The notes beneath the pieces are model-generated. The model searched no databases, was not told where the DNA came from, and saw only the letters and a list, made by a program, of their open reading frames with translations. The position numbers were made by a program, and so were the translations under genes. From Eubacteriales bacterium (GTDB lineage: Bacteria; Bacillota; Clostridia; Lachnospirales; Lachnospiraceae): 64,000 nt of DNA. Positions 46,073 through 54,959 of this stretch are shown in pieces (within the stretch, counting starts at the first letter, position 1; the number at the start of each line of letters is the position of its first letter). The stretch lies in NCBI GenBank assembly GCA_030536995.1, contig JAUNOY010000001.1, positions 161,274 to 225,273 of the forward strand. The letters run 5' to 3'.

Positions 46073-46996
46073 ATGCAGGATGCAATTCTTACTATGAACC
46101 ACATAAACAAATCCTACGGGAATACACAAGTCCTTAACAATATTGATATGGAAATTCCCCGAGGCGCAATCTACGGACTTGTTGGCAGCAACGGAGCCGG
46201 CAAATCCACTCTGATGCGCATTATATCCGGTCAGACACAATGCAGCAGCGGAACTTTTTCCCTTTTCGGAGAAACAGTAGACAATAATCACCCGAAAGTC
46301 CGCCATCGTATCGGAACGCTGATTGAGAATCCCGGCTTCATCCATCATATGACTGCCGCCCAGAATCTTGAATATTTCCGTATTCAGTTTGGCGTCCCCG
46401 GCAAAGAACGGGTAGACGAGCTTCTCAATCTGGTGGGGCTTTCCCATGCAGGAAAGAAAAAATACAAAAACTTCTCTATGGGAATGAAACAAAGGCTTGG
46501 ACTTGCTCTGGCTCTGCTTCATTCCCCTGAGTTTCTGATTCTGGACGAGCCCATCAACGGTCTGGATCCTGAAGGCATCAGGGAATTGAGAAATCTTTTT
46601 CTGGAACTGAATCAGAAAAGAAATATCACCCTGCTGATTTCCAGTCATATTTTGTCAGAATTAGAAAATATCGCTACAGAATACGCTTTCCTTTCCGAAG
46701 GAAATCTTCTGGAACAGATTTCTGCCAGAGAACTTCAAAAAAAATGCAGCGCCTACATTGATCTCGAGGTAAGCGACGCCAGACAAATGTGTACCGTTCT
46801 GGAAATGGAGCTTAACATCCACGATTATCAGGTGCATCCTCAGGGACATATTCATATTTTTCATGCTATGGGACGTGAAGAAGAAATCACACGCACTGCC
46901 ATCCTGAAGGATGTTTCTGTCAAATCCATTTCCAGGCATTCCGATGCTCTGGAAACTTATTATATGCGTTTAGTGGGAGGGAAAAAAGATGTTTAA
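46073..46996 (+). CDS. ABC ATPase, lantibiotic-immunity type
   Basis: A 307-residue ATP-binding subunit. Walker A is GLVGSNGAGKSTLMR near residue 40, the ABC signature FSMGMKQRLGLALAL, and Walker B LILDEPINGLDPEG; the H-loop is LLISSHILSE. It resembles NisF/BcrA/SalX-type exporters that move lantibiotics or bacitracin out of the membrane. The start at 46073 follows AAAGGAG. It overlaps the permease gene by eight bases, so they are translated together. Confidence 0.92.
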   Translation: MQDAILTMNHINKSYGNTQVLNNIDMEIPRGAIYGLVGSNGAGKSTLMRIISGQTQCSSGTFSLFGETVDNNHPKVRHRIGTLIENPGFIHHMTAAQNLEYFRIQFGVPGKERVDELLNLVGLSHAGKKKYKNFSMGMKQRLGLALALLHSPEFLILDEPINGLDPEGIRELRNLFLELNQKRNITLLISSHILSELENIATEYAFLSEGNLLEQISARELQKKCSAYIDLEVSDARQMCTVLEMELNIHDYQVHPQGHIHIFHAMGREEEITRTAILKDVSVKSISRHSDALETYYMRLVGGKKDV

Positions 46997-47759
46997 TTAT
47001 ATAAGAAGTGAATGGTATCTGATTCGCCACAACCGGTCTTTTCTTGTTTCTGTTGGTTGTATGGCAGGGCTTATGCTCCTGTTCATCCTTTTGGCTTATT
47101 ACAGCTTTGTTACCTTCGAAAAAAACGGTTCCGAGAGTTTCTATCTGTCTCTGCTGTATACAACAGGTACTTCTTTTTTTGCTCCTGTCACTCTGATTAT
47201 TTCCGGAAGTCTTGAAAATGATGAATTCAAAAAACATCATACTCTGAAATCTTCCGTATCCTTTGGATTTTCCAGAGAGGAGCTTTACCTTGGAAAACTG
47301 TTCGCACAATTGAGTGCCTGTACTCTTGCCTATGTATCTCTGGCTCTTTTTTATTTTGTTACAGGGCTTTTATTTCTCGGAGTGCCGGACTCTGATTCTG
47401 TCATTTATTACATCCGAGCGCTTTTGGGAATATATCCTCTGTGTCTTGGTTTTTATGCAATGGTCTTCTGCTTTCTCCTTAATCTCGGAGGAGGATGGGG
47501 CGGTGTTTTAGCTGCTCTTGGAGCCACTTACGGACTTCCCTATTTATTTTTATTCCTTGGTCAGAAAGTACCTCTTCTGCAGATTCCGGCATACTATAAT
47601 CCGGTAAATATGATGAAGACCCAGTGGACCGATCACGCAGCCTTCTTTTATTGGGATACGTCGTCCGGAATGGGGCTTTGCTATCTGACTGCCGCTGTTT
47701 ACTTTATTCTTTTTACCGTCATCGGTCTTTACTGGTTTAAAAAGAGAGAAATCCGCTGA
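46989..47759 (+). CDS. ABC permease of the immunity-type transporter
   Basis: A 256-residue membrane protein with six predicted transmembrane helices and short loops, like the NisE/NisG or BcrB subunits. FNYIRSEWYLIRHNRSF at the N-terminus and SVSFGFSREELYLGKL are typical. Only one permease gene is present, so the transporter is probably a homodimer in the membrane. No lantibiotic precursor or modification gene lies in the window, pointing to self-protection against peptides made by others. Confidence 0.88.
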   Translation: MFNYIRSEWYLIRHNRSFLVSVGCMAGLMLLFILLAYYSFVTFEKNGSESFYLSLLYTTGTSFFAPVTLIISGSLENDEFKKHHTLKSSVSFGFSREELYLGKLFAQLSACTLAYVSLALFYFVTGLLFLGVPDSDSVIYYIRALLGIYPLCLGFYAMVFCFLLNLGGGWGGVLAALGATYGLPYLFLFLGQKVPLLQIPAYYNPVNMMKTQWTDHAAFFYWDTSSGMGLCYLTAAVYFILFTVIGLYWFKKREIR

Positions 47760-47792
47760 TACAAAAATCCACATCACTTGGGGAGGTATATC

Positions 47793-48695
47793 ATGCTTAT
47801 TCTTCTATGTATTTTTCTTGGACTTTCCGCACTGTTTGTTATTCTGAAGCTTCACGGACTTCATAAAGCCCTGAAGAAGCTTACAGCCGAACTCCGGGAA
47901 ATCAATCAGGATGAACCTGTTCACCGTCATCTTCAGCTTCCGGTTCCTGACCGGGAGCTGGAACTGTTTGCCGAGGAATTAAATCGCTATCTTTCCTGTT
48001 CCTTTGACAGAAGCTTTGCACAAAAAAAGCGGGAACAGGACGTCCGCAGGGAAATCACAAATATTTCCCATGACCTGCGTACTCCGCTTACCAGTATCCT
48101 TGGCTATCTGGAGCTTCTGGAAGACAGTCCTCTTTCTCCTGAACAACAGGAATATCTGGAAATCATCCATAACCGTTCCAGTCATTTAAACACCCTGATT
48201 TCCCAGCTTTATGAATATGTTCGTCTGGAAAGCAGAGAACTGAAACTGAATATAGAGACTCTTGATCTCCGTCTTCTGCTTCAGGAGCATTTGCTGTCCT
48301 TTTATCAGGAATTTGAAGCAAAAGGAATTTCACTTATTCCCCAGCTTCCAAAAGAACCTGTTTTGGTTCGTGCAGATTCGGATGCTCTTATGAGGATTCT
48401 TCATAATCTCACCTCCAATCTTTTAAAATATGGAGCAGGCACTGCTGCTGTCTCTCTGACCTCCACCCCAAAAGAAGCCATCCTCACCTGTTCCAATCAG
48501 GCTTCGGATTTGACAGAAGACAATGCCGCCCATCTTTTTGATCCGTTCTATACTGCTGACAATGCCCGTACTACACAAAAAAGCGGTCTTGGCATGACAG
48601 TGTCCAGACTTCTTCTGGAACAGATGGGCGGAAGCATGGACGCCCATCTGGAAAACGGAATTCTGACTATCACCTGCCGCTGGGTCGCTGCATAA
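47793..48695 (+). CDS. Sensor histidine kinase of the immunity module
   Basis: A 300-residue kinase with one N-terminal transmembrane helix (residues 1-20) and almost no extracellular part. The H-box is NISHDLRTPLTSILGYLELL (His near residue 92), the N-box LHNLTSNLLKYG, and the G-box TTQKSGLGMTVSRLL. Intramembrane-type kinases of this size usually sense drug flux through the partner ABC transporter. The start is at 47793, six bases after GGGGAGG. It ends only eight bases from the convergent YhgE-like gene, with no terminator between them. Confidence 0.9.
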   Translation: MLILLCIFLGLSALFVILKLHGLHKALKKLTAELREINQDEPVHRHLQLPVPDRELELFAEELNRYLSCSFDRSFAQKKREQDVRREITNISHDLRTPLTSILGYLELLEDSPLSPEQQEYLEIIHNRSSHLNTLISQLYEYVRLESRELKLNIETLDLRLLLQEHLLSFYQEFEAKGISLIPQLPKEPVLVRADSDALMRILHNLTSNLLKYGAGTAAVSLTSTPKEAILTCSNQASDLTEDNAAHLFDPFYTADNARTTQKSGLGMTVSRLLLEQMGGSMDAHLENGILTITCRWVAA

Positions 48696-48703
48696 TATTT
48701 TGT

Positions 48704-51244
48704 TTATTCTTCTCCGTCCGCAAACTCAATCGGCTCTGTTTCGTAAATAAATTTAACATTTCCGTCCATACCGTGTTTTCTGTCGGTGAAAGTTGTATAT
48801 TGAGCCTCAGAAGAACTGATTGCCTCAAATCGATCCAGAAGATCGCGGAATTTCTCATTTAATGTATCGTTTAATTTCTGGATTCCCTCTTCATGGAATT
48901 TATTCTGTCCGTCTTTGAGTTCAACTGCTCCGTCCTTTAATTCTTTAATGCCATCCTTTAACTGTACGCTGCCATCTGAAAGTTTAGATGTTCCCGCAGA
49001 CAGTTCTTTTGTTCCGGATACAAGGCTTGACGTTCCACTCTTTAATTCAGATGCGCCCTGAGCCAGAGTTTCTGAACCTGTCGCCAGTTTTGATGCTCCT
49101 CCTGTCAGTTCACCGCTCTTGGAGGAAAGCTGACTTGCACCTGTTTCCAGTGCTCCTGTATTCGCAGCCAGCGTGCCTACACCGCTCTGAAGCTGACCTG
49201 TTGCCTCACTGATCTGAGAAAGACCAGCTGTCAGACTGTCCTTTGCATCCTGAAGCTTCTTCGCTCCATCAAGAAGAGCCTGCGCATTTTTGTTATTTTC
49301 TCCCTGAAGAGCCGCCAGTCCTGCTGTAATCGTTTTTCCCGACTCTGCCAGCTTGTTGGCTCCCTGAATCATTTTATCCGTATCTGCCTGCGCAAGTTTA
49401 CTGTATCCGTCCTGCAATGTCTGGTTTGCGCTTTCAAGCTGCGCTGCTCCCTGCGTAAGTGCTCCGATTCCTTCCAGACCTCCTGCATTCTGAGAAAGCC
49501 CGGATAGAACACCGGATATCGTCGTCATACTTTCAGAAGCTGTTCCCATATCTGCGGAAAGCTGTCCGCCTGCGCTGGCTGCCGCCGAAGATGCCGCTTC
49601 TGCCTGACCGTAAAGAGACGCTGCAATTGCTGCCAGTCCGCTTGTGTCAACGCCGGTTTCTCCATCCTCCGAAGCCGGTACAGAAGCAATCCATGACTCA
49701 ATCTGCGCAGCCGCAGACTGCATAGCTGCTGCGTCTGTTCCCAGCGTTGTCGCCATCGTCTGTCCCTGTGCAGCCGCATCTCCCATAGCTGCCGCAGCAG
49801 TCGCTCCTGCCTGAGTAACCTGTTCTGTCGCTGTTCCCACACTTTCCGCCAAACTTCCCATTTTACCGGCCGCCTCCTGAATTCCGGCAACCTCTGTGCT
49901 GATTCCCGGCACAATCTGTCCCACTCCGCCTATCAGCTCCTGCATTCCGCCAGCATACTGTCCTACGCCATTTGCCAATGTATTTACGCCATTTACATAT
50001 TCTGAAAGTCCACCTGCAAGAGTCGATGCTCCATTTACATAATTTGTAAGCCCGCCTGCAAGTGCATCTCCTCCGGACACATAAGCTTCCACACCTTTTT
50101 TCAGAGTATTCATTCCCTGCACATACTCACCCATTTTTTCATCCAGAGTGCTGACACCGCCTGTAAACTGTTTCACTCCTGAAGAAAGAGCATCTGCTCC
50201 TGAAGTATATGCACTGACGCCGCTGCTTAAAGTTTCAGCTCCCTTATTCAGATCTTGTGCACCGTTGTTGAGCTTATCAACGCCGTTATCAAGTTTGGTT
50301 GCTCCATTGTCAAGCTCTGATACACCAGAGCAAAGAGTTCCGATTCCTTCATAAAACTCCTGATATTTTTCATCGAGCGTTTCTGTTCCGTCAGAAAGCT
50401 TCTTTGTTCCGTCTACCAGCTTTAAGGATGCTTCGTTGAGATCCTCCAAAGCCTCTTTCAAATCATCCAGACCACTTACCTCTCCCAGGTCAAGATTTTC
50501 AAACATATCTGTTACTGCCATGGTAAATACCGGATCCATCTCACATTCTGTTACATCGGCTTCCATTGTAAACCCTTCTGGGATTGTAATTTCTTTGGCA
50601 ATATCTTCCGGCATATCAAGGCTTTCTTTTAAACCGGGCATTGCAATTCCGGCAACCATTTCCCTGTTTCCGTCGGAAACGACCTTTCCGTTATCAATCG
50701 TTACATTTGTAAATTTGTCTGCCGGAAGGAACATTCCTGATACCATAACGAAAGGTGAATAAATATCTGTTTTTTTGCCATTGATAGTTTTCACTGTTTT
50801 TGCACTATTTGTATAAGAAACAACCATTTTTAGATGTCCGCTCTTACCCGCCAGCTCCTGAGGCGTTATTTCCACCCCGTCCAGATAATATTTGATATCC
50901 ATCTTCACCGGAAGCTCTTTCCCTGAAGTTCCCTGATAATAAATATCAGCTCCGTCTGTATTCCAGGTAAGATCTTTTCCATTTTGGGTAAAAGTTTCAT
51001 CCCCCTTGATATTCTTTATATTTTCCAGATCTGAAGAATCCTGAAGCTGTTCTTCTGATTCTCCTGAATTTTTCAGCCAGTCAGAGACTGTCACATCTTT
51101 TACCACACCGTCTGCCGTTGTATTTACATAAACGGTTTCTTCTTTATATACGGTACCGTCTGCTGCAAGAACGGGGTATGCGCTTAAAACTGCTGTCATT
51201 CCTGCTGCCAGAGCTGTAATTGCTTTCTTTCTGTTTCGATTCAT
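48704..51244 (-). CDS. YhgE/Pip-like secreted heptad-repeat protein
   Basis: An 846-residue secreted protein. Signal peptide AYPVLAADG ends near residue 28, followed by a beta-rich N-terminal domain of about 230 residues. A very long array of LxxG-type heptads (LDNGATKLDNGVDKLNNGAQ and so on) runs from about 280 to 800, interrupted by an Ala-rich segment near 470-620. The repeats match the xxxLxxG heptads of YhgE/Pip proteins, but the YhgE transmembrane ends are missing. Its 13-base link to an MMPL transporter gene suggests an extracellular or periplasm-spanning partner of that pump. Confidence 0.8.
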   Translation of the reverse strand: MNRNRKKAITALAAGMTAVLSAYPVLAADGTVYKEETVYVNTTADGVVKDVTVSDWLKNSGESEEQLQDSSDLENIKNIKGDETFTQNGKDLTWNTDGADIYYQGTSGKELPVKMDIKYYLDGVEITPQELAGKSGHLKMVVSYTNSAKTVKTINGKKTDIYSPFVMVSGMFLPADKFTNVTIDNGKVVSDGNREMVAGIAMPGLKESLDMPEDIAKEITIPEGFTMEADVTECEMDPVFTMAVTDMFENLDLGEVSGLDDLKEALEDLNEASLKLVDGTKKLSDGTETLDEKYQEFYEGIGTLCSGVSELDNGATKLDNGVDKLNNGAQDLNKGAETLSSGVSAYTSGADALSSGVKQFTGGVSTLDEKMGEYVQGMNTLKKGVEAYVSGGDALAGGLTNYVNGASTLAGGLSEYVNGVNTLANGVGQYAGGMQELIGGVGQIVPGISTEVAGIQEAAGKMGSLAESVGTATEQVTQAGATAAAAMGDAAAQGQTMATTLGTDAAAMQSAAAQIESWIASVPASEDGETGVDTSGLAAIAASLYGQAEAASSAAASAGGQLSADMGTASESMTTISGVLSGLSQNAGGLEGIGALTQGAAQLESANQTLQDGYSKLAQADTDKMIQGANKLAESGKTITAGLAALQGENNKNAQALLDGAKKLQDAKDSLTAGLSQISEATGQLQSGVGTLAANTGALETGASQLSSKSGELTGGASKLATGSETLAQGASELKSGTSSLVSGTKELSAGTSKLSDGSVQLKDGIKELKDGAVELKDGQNKFHEEGIQKLNDTLNEKFRDLLDRFEAISSSEAQYTTFTDRKHGMDGNVKFIYETEPIEFADGEE

Positions 51245-51257
51245 AACTCAACACTCC

Positions 51258-53333
51258 TTATTTATTTTTCTTTTTACGAAAACCACATGAAGTTCTGCAA
51301 ATGATAGGGTCAAAAATCATGAACATTGCCGGAAGTACCAGCAGAACCACCAGCGTACTGATTACAGCTCCTCTTGACAGAAGATTCGTAATACCGCTGA
51401 TCATATCTACCTTTGAATACAGGCCTACACCAAATGTTGCTGCAAAGAAGCTGCATCCGCTGATAATGATTGATTTCATTGAAGTACGGTGTGCAATGGA
51501 TATCGCTTCTTTCTTTGACTTTCCAAGCCCTCTTTCCTTCTGATATCTGCTTGTCATAAGAATCGCATAATCGACCGTTGCGCCAAGCTGAATCGTTCCA
51601 ATAACAACACCTGCCACAAAAACAAGGGTTGTTCCCTGATAATAAGGAATTGCCATATTCACGCAAATAGCAAATTCAATTACAGCTACCAGTATGATAG
51701 GCAGGGAAATTGATTTAAACACAATCATAATAATGATAAAAATAGCTGCTACAGAAATGATATTTACATTTCTGAAATCCACATCTGTAACATCGGCAAG
51801 GTCTTTTGTCAGTGGCGCTTCCCCGATTACCATAGATCCCGGACTGTATTTCTTTACAATTTTCTGAATTTCTGCAATCTGATTGTTTACCTCATCTGTC
51901 GCAGTTTCATATTGGGAACAGATAAACTGAAGTTCGTATTTATCGCTTCTCAACATCTTTTTTACGTCCTTCGGAATCATAGAATCCGGCAGCGCTGGCC
52001 CTACAAAGGAATCCATTCCCAATGCCCAGCGTACACCGTCTACCTCTTTCAGCTCGGCCAGCATCTCGCTTTTATCTTTGGCTTCGAGACCGTTTTCCAA
52101 AAGCACCATATGTATATTACTCATGTCAAATGTGTCTTTCAGTTTTGCATTTGCCACATTACTGTCAAGATCTGCAGGAAGTGATTTATCAATATTGTAA
52201 TAAACCTCCGTATGACTGTTTCCGTATATTGCCGGGTATAACAGCACAAGGAAAATTACCAGCCAAACCTTATAATGTTTTGTTATAAATGCAGATGCTT
52301 TGGAAAAGTCCGGAAGCAATGCCTTATGTTTTGTTTTTTCAATTGCCTTATCAAAAATAAGAATCATGGATGGAAGAAGTGTTACACAGCATATTACTCC
52401 GATAACAACTCCTTTCGCCATAACAATTCCCATATCTTTTCCAAGTGTGAAGCTCATAAAACACAGAGCTATAAAGCCTGCCACTGTTGTCACAGAACTT
52501 CCCACTACTGATTTAAATGTATTGGAAATAGCATGTGCCATAGCCCGTTCATTTTCTCCCGGGAATCTCTCTTTGTTTTCCTCATAACAGTTAACCAGGA
52601 AAATAGAATAGTCCATAGTGACTCCCAACTGCAGTACGGCTGTCAATGCTTTTGTTATATAGGAAATCTCTCCGAGAAATACATTGCTTCCCAAATTGTA
52701 GAGGACTGCAATTCCGATACTCAAAAGGAACAAGACCGGAACCACTAAAGAGTCCATTGCCAGAATCAGTACAATCAGGGAAAGTCCTGCGGCAATCACA
52801 ACATATGCCGGCATTTCTTTGATAGCAAGACTTTTAATGTCTGTAATGATACCTGTCATACCGCTTAGGAAGCACCGGTTTGCCGTAATTTTACGAAGTT
52901 CTGTAAGCGCCTCCATAGACTCGTCAGAAGAAGTTGTATTGTCAAACAACGCAATCATCATTGTCGCGTCTCCCTTGAAAAACGCCTCTCTCAAATCTTT
53001 CGGAAGCATTTCCACAGGTACGCTTAAATCCATAATATCATCGTACCAGAGAACATCTTTCACATGATCTACCGCTTCAATTTCATCCTTCAATGCAGCT
53101 GCATCCTTTAGTTCCATATCTTCAACTACAACCATGGAAAAAGCGCCCATACCGAATTCATCTACAAGGATATCCTGCCCTTTCACCGTTTCCAGATCAT
53201 CCGGCAGATAACTTAAGATGTCGTAATTGATTCTTGTTGCCGCAATTCCCATACAGGAGGGAATAATCAGCAGCAATCCGATAAAAAGGATCAGCTTCTT
53301 ATGCTTTGCAATCCATTTTCCTGTCTTAATCAT
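51258..53333 (-). CDS. MMPL/RND-family transporter
   Basis: A 691-residue membrane protein with the duplicated RND layout: one helix, a large extracellular domain, five helices (about residues 180-350), then the same again (about 360-680). SSVTTVAGFIALCFMSFTLGKDMG and QLGATVDYAILMTSRYQKE are characteristic MMPL/YdfJ sequences, with Asp residues for proton coupling. Relatives export lipids or hydrophobic drugs. The start at 53333 is preferred, since the ATG at 53372 lies within an operator and downstream of too little leader. It is first in an operon with the YhgE-like protein. Confidence 0.88.
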   Translation of the reverse strand: MIKTGKWIAKHKKLILFIGLLLIIPSCMGIAATRINYDILSYLPDDLETVKGQDILVDEFGMGAFSMVVVEDMELKDAAALKDEIEAVDHVKDVLWYDDIMDLSVPVEMLPKDLREAFFKGDATMMIALFDNTTSSDESMEALTELRKITANRCFLSGMTGIITDIKSLAIKEMPAYVVIAAGLSLIVLILAMDSLVVPVLFLLSIGIAVLYNLGSNVFLGEISYITKALTAVLQLGVTMDYSIFLVNCYEENKERFPGENERAMAHAISNTFKSVVGSSVTTVAGFIALCFMSFTLGKDMGIVMAKGVVIGVICCVTLLPSMILIFDKAIEKTKHKALLPDFSKASAFITKHYKVWLVIFLVLLYPAIYGNSHTEVYYNIDKSLPADLDSNVANAKLKDTFDMSNIHMVLLENGLEAKDKSEMLAELKEVDGVRWALGMDSFVGPALPDSMIPKDVKKMLRSDKYELQFICSQYETATDEVNNQIAEIQKIVKKYSPGSMVIGEAPLTKDLADVTDVDFRNVNIISVAAIFIIIMIVFKSISLPIILVAVIEFAICVNMAIPYYQGTTLVFVAGVVIGTIQLGATVDYAILMTSRYQKERGLGKSKKEAISIAHRTSMKSIIISGCSFFAATFGVGLYSKVDMISGITNLLSRGAVISTLVVLLVLPAMFMIFDPIICRTSCGFRKKKNK

Positions 53334-53365
53334 AATTTTCCCATCTTTCCTTTTTCTTTTATTAA

Positions 53366-53485
53366 TGACCAATAGTCATTCATATTGTATGGAGTGTTAT
53401 ACCTCAAAAATGACTATTAGTCAATCTTTTTTTTGCATTTCACAAAAAATTAACATATTGACTTATAGTCAGTTTTATATACAAT
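53366..53485. promoter_or_regulatory. Divergent promoters with three TetR operators
   Basis: Three 13-bp sites fit TGACYWWTAGTCA: 53366-53378, 53411-53423 and 53459-53471. The second overlaps the -35 (TTGACT, 53419-53424) of a minus-strand promoter with -10 TATAAC at 53396-53401 and a 17-base spacer. The third overlaps the -35 (TTGACT, 53458-53463) of a plus-strand promoter with -10 TACAAT at 53480-53485. The regulator probably represses both the transporter operon and itself. Confidence 0.8.
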
Positions 53486-53536
53486 AGGGATATATAGTTT
53501 TTCACGAAAGGAAATTGCAGAGGAGGCAAGTTTCAA

Positions 53537-54136
53537 ATGGGAAAATTGGAAGAGAATAAAAAAGTAAAAAAGGATGCTTTGTTTAATACTGCCTTTGACC
53601 TTTTTACAACAAAGGGAATCACAAAAACTACAATTTCCGATATTGTAGAAAAGGCAGGTGTCGCCAAAGGAACTTTTTATCTTTATTTTAAGGACAAGTT
53701 TGATATTCGCAATAAACTGGTTGCTCACAAAACAGGGGAGCTTTTTTTCCATGCTCACGAAGCTCTGGAAAAAGCGTCTCTTTCCAGTTTTGAGGAACAG
53801 ATTCACTTTATTATCGATTTTATCCTTACGGAATTGGATCAAAATCATACATTGTTGCTTTTTATTTCCAAAAATCTGTCATGGGGCGTATTTAAAGGAT
53901 CTTTTGATATAGAAATGCCCGATGAAGGATATCACTTTTATCAGTCATATCTGAATCTTCTGAAAAAAAACGGAAAGCATTATAAAAACCCGGATCTGCT
54001 TTTGTTTACAATCATTGAATTAGTGGGCAGCTCCTGCTATAGTTGTATTCTTTATCAGCAGCCTGTAGGTCTGTCTGAATACCGTCCTTATCTTCACCGG
54101 AGTATTGATAAAATTATGGAGGCGTTTGGTTCATAA
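53537..54136 (+). CDS. TetR-family repressor of the MMPL operon
   Basis: A 199-residue regulator with the N-terminal TetR helix-turn-helix (TISDIVEKAGVAKGTFYLYFKD) and an all-helical ligand-binding domain. It is divergent from the MMPL operon and shares the spacer that carries three matching 13-bp palindromes, so it is almost certainly the local and autogenous repressor. The ligand is probably a substrate of the pump. GAGGAGG precedes the ATG. Confidence 0.92.
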   Translation: MGKLEENKKVKKDALFNTAFDLFTTKGITKTTISDIVEKAGVAKGTFYLYFKDKFDIRNKLVAHKTGELFFHAHEALEKASLSSFEEQIHFIIDFILTELDQNHTLLLFISKNLSWGVFKGSFDIEMPDEGYHFYQSYLNLLKKNGKHYKNPDLLLFTIIELVGSSCYSCILYQQPVGLSEYRPYLHRSIDKIMEAFGS

Positions 54137-54169
54137 AGATTTTCCAAAATAAATTTCTTCATCAAAAAC

Positions 54170-54212
54170 ATCAGCCGCAGAACCTGACAGGCACTGCGGC
54201 TGATATTTTTTA
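54170..54212. terminator. Bidirectional terminator
   Basis: ATCAGCCGCAG pairs perfectly with CTGCGGCTGAT around a 13-base loop, with T-rich tails on both strands. It ends the tetR transcript (+) and the thiamine-precursor uptake operon (-). Confidence 0.85.
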
Positions 54213-54944
54213 TATTTTCTTTAAAATTTCTCTTTTATACTGCAAAAATTCATCTGTCAGATTGAAGTCCTGTCTCCGTGGCTTCGGCTCCCGAATGATA
54301 ATCTCATCCGTGATGCTGCCTGTTTTTCCGCTCAGAAGATAAATTCTGTCAGACAGAAGAATCGCCTCGTCAATATCGTGAGTAATAAAAATCGTTGACA
54401 GATGAATCTGTTCCATAATATTCAGATACCAGGTATGAAGGCTGCTTTTTGTAATCGTATCCAATGCAGAAAAAGGCTCATCCAGCAAAGCTACATCTCT
54501 GGAAAACATATAGGTACGCATAAGCGCAGCTCTCTGACGCATTCCCCCTGAAAGCTGGCGGGGATATTTCTTCTGCGTTCCTTCCAGCCCAAATTCTTCA
54601 AAATACGGCGCTGCCTTTTCCCTTGCCGCCTTTTTCTTTTCTCCTTTGATCAAAAGAGGCAATGCTACGTTATTCTCTATCGTCCTGTAAGGAAGAAGGA
54701 GATCTTTCTGCAGCATATAGCTGATACGCCCCGGATTTCCTGTGATTTCCTCACCATCGAGGATCACCTGACCGCTATCCGGCAGGATCAGGCCGGAAAT
54801 TATGTTAAAAAGGGTCGTTTTACCCCCTCCGCTGACTCCCAGAAGACAGACAAGTTCCCCTTCATGAAGCTCCATGCTCACGTCATTCAGAACCTGTTTG
54901 CCGTCAAAAGATTTATACACATGCTTCACTTCTAAATGCGACAT
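54210..54944 (-). CDS. thiZ: HMP/thiamine-precursor ABC ATPase
   Basis: A 244-residue ATPase of the NitT/TauT group. Walker A is LLGVSGGGKTTLFN near residue 38, the signature RQLSGGMRQRAALMR, and Walker B DVALLDEPFSALD. It powers uptake through the permease and binding protein encoded upstream. The assignment to thiamine-pyrimidine (HMP) uptake rests on the binding protein type, the thiamine-binding protein gene and the TPP riboswitch at the head of this operon. Confidence 0.85.
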   Translation of the reverse strand: MSHLEVKHVYKSFDGKQVLNDVSMELHEGELVCLLGVSGGGKTTLFNIISGLILPDSGQVILDGEEITGNPGRISYMLQKDLLLPYRTIENNVALPLLIKGEKKKAAREKAAPYFEEFGLEGTQKKYPRQLSGGMRQRAALMRTYMFSRDVALLDEPFSALDTITKSSLHTWYLNIMEQIHLSTIFITHDIDEAILLSDRIYLLSGKTGSITDEIIIREPKPRRQDFNLTDEFLQYKREILKKI

Positions 54945-54959
54945 AAATCTGCCTCTTTC

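Noticed and set aside
49000..50450. Repetitive DNA in the YhgE-like gene as a satellite or recombination repeat
   Set aside because: The periodicity follows the LxxG heptads of the protein, with diverged codons; no exact long DNA repeat is visible.
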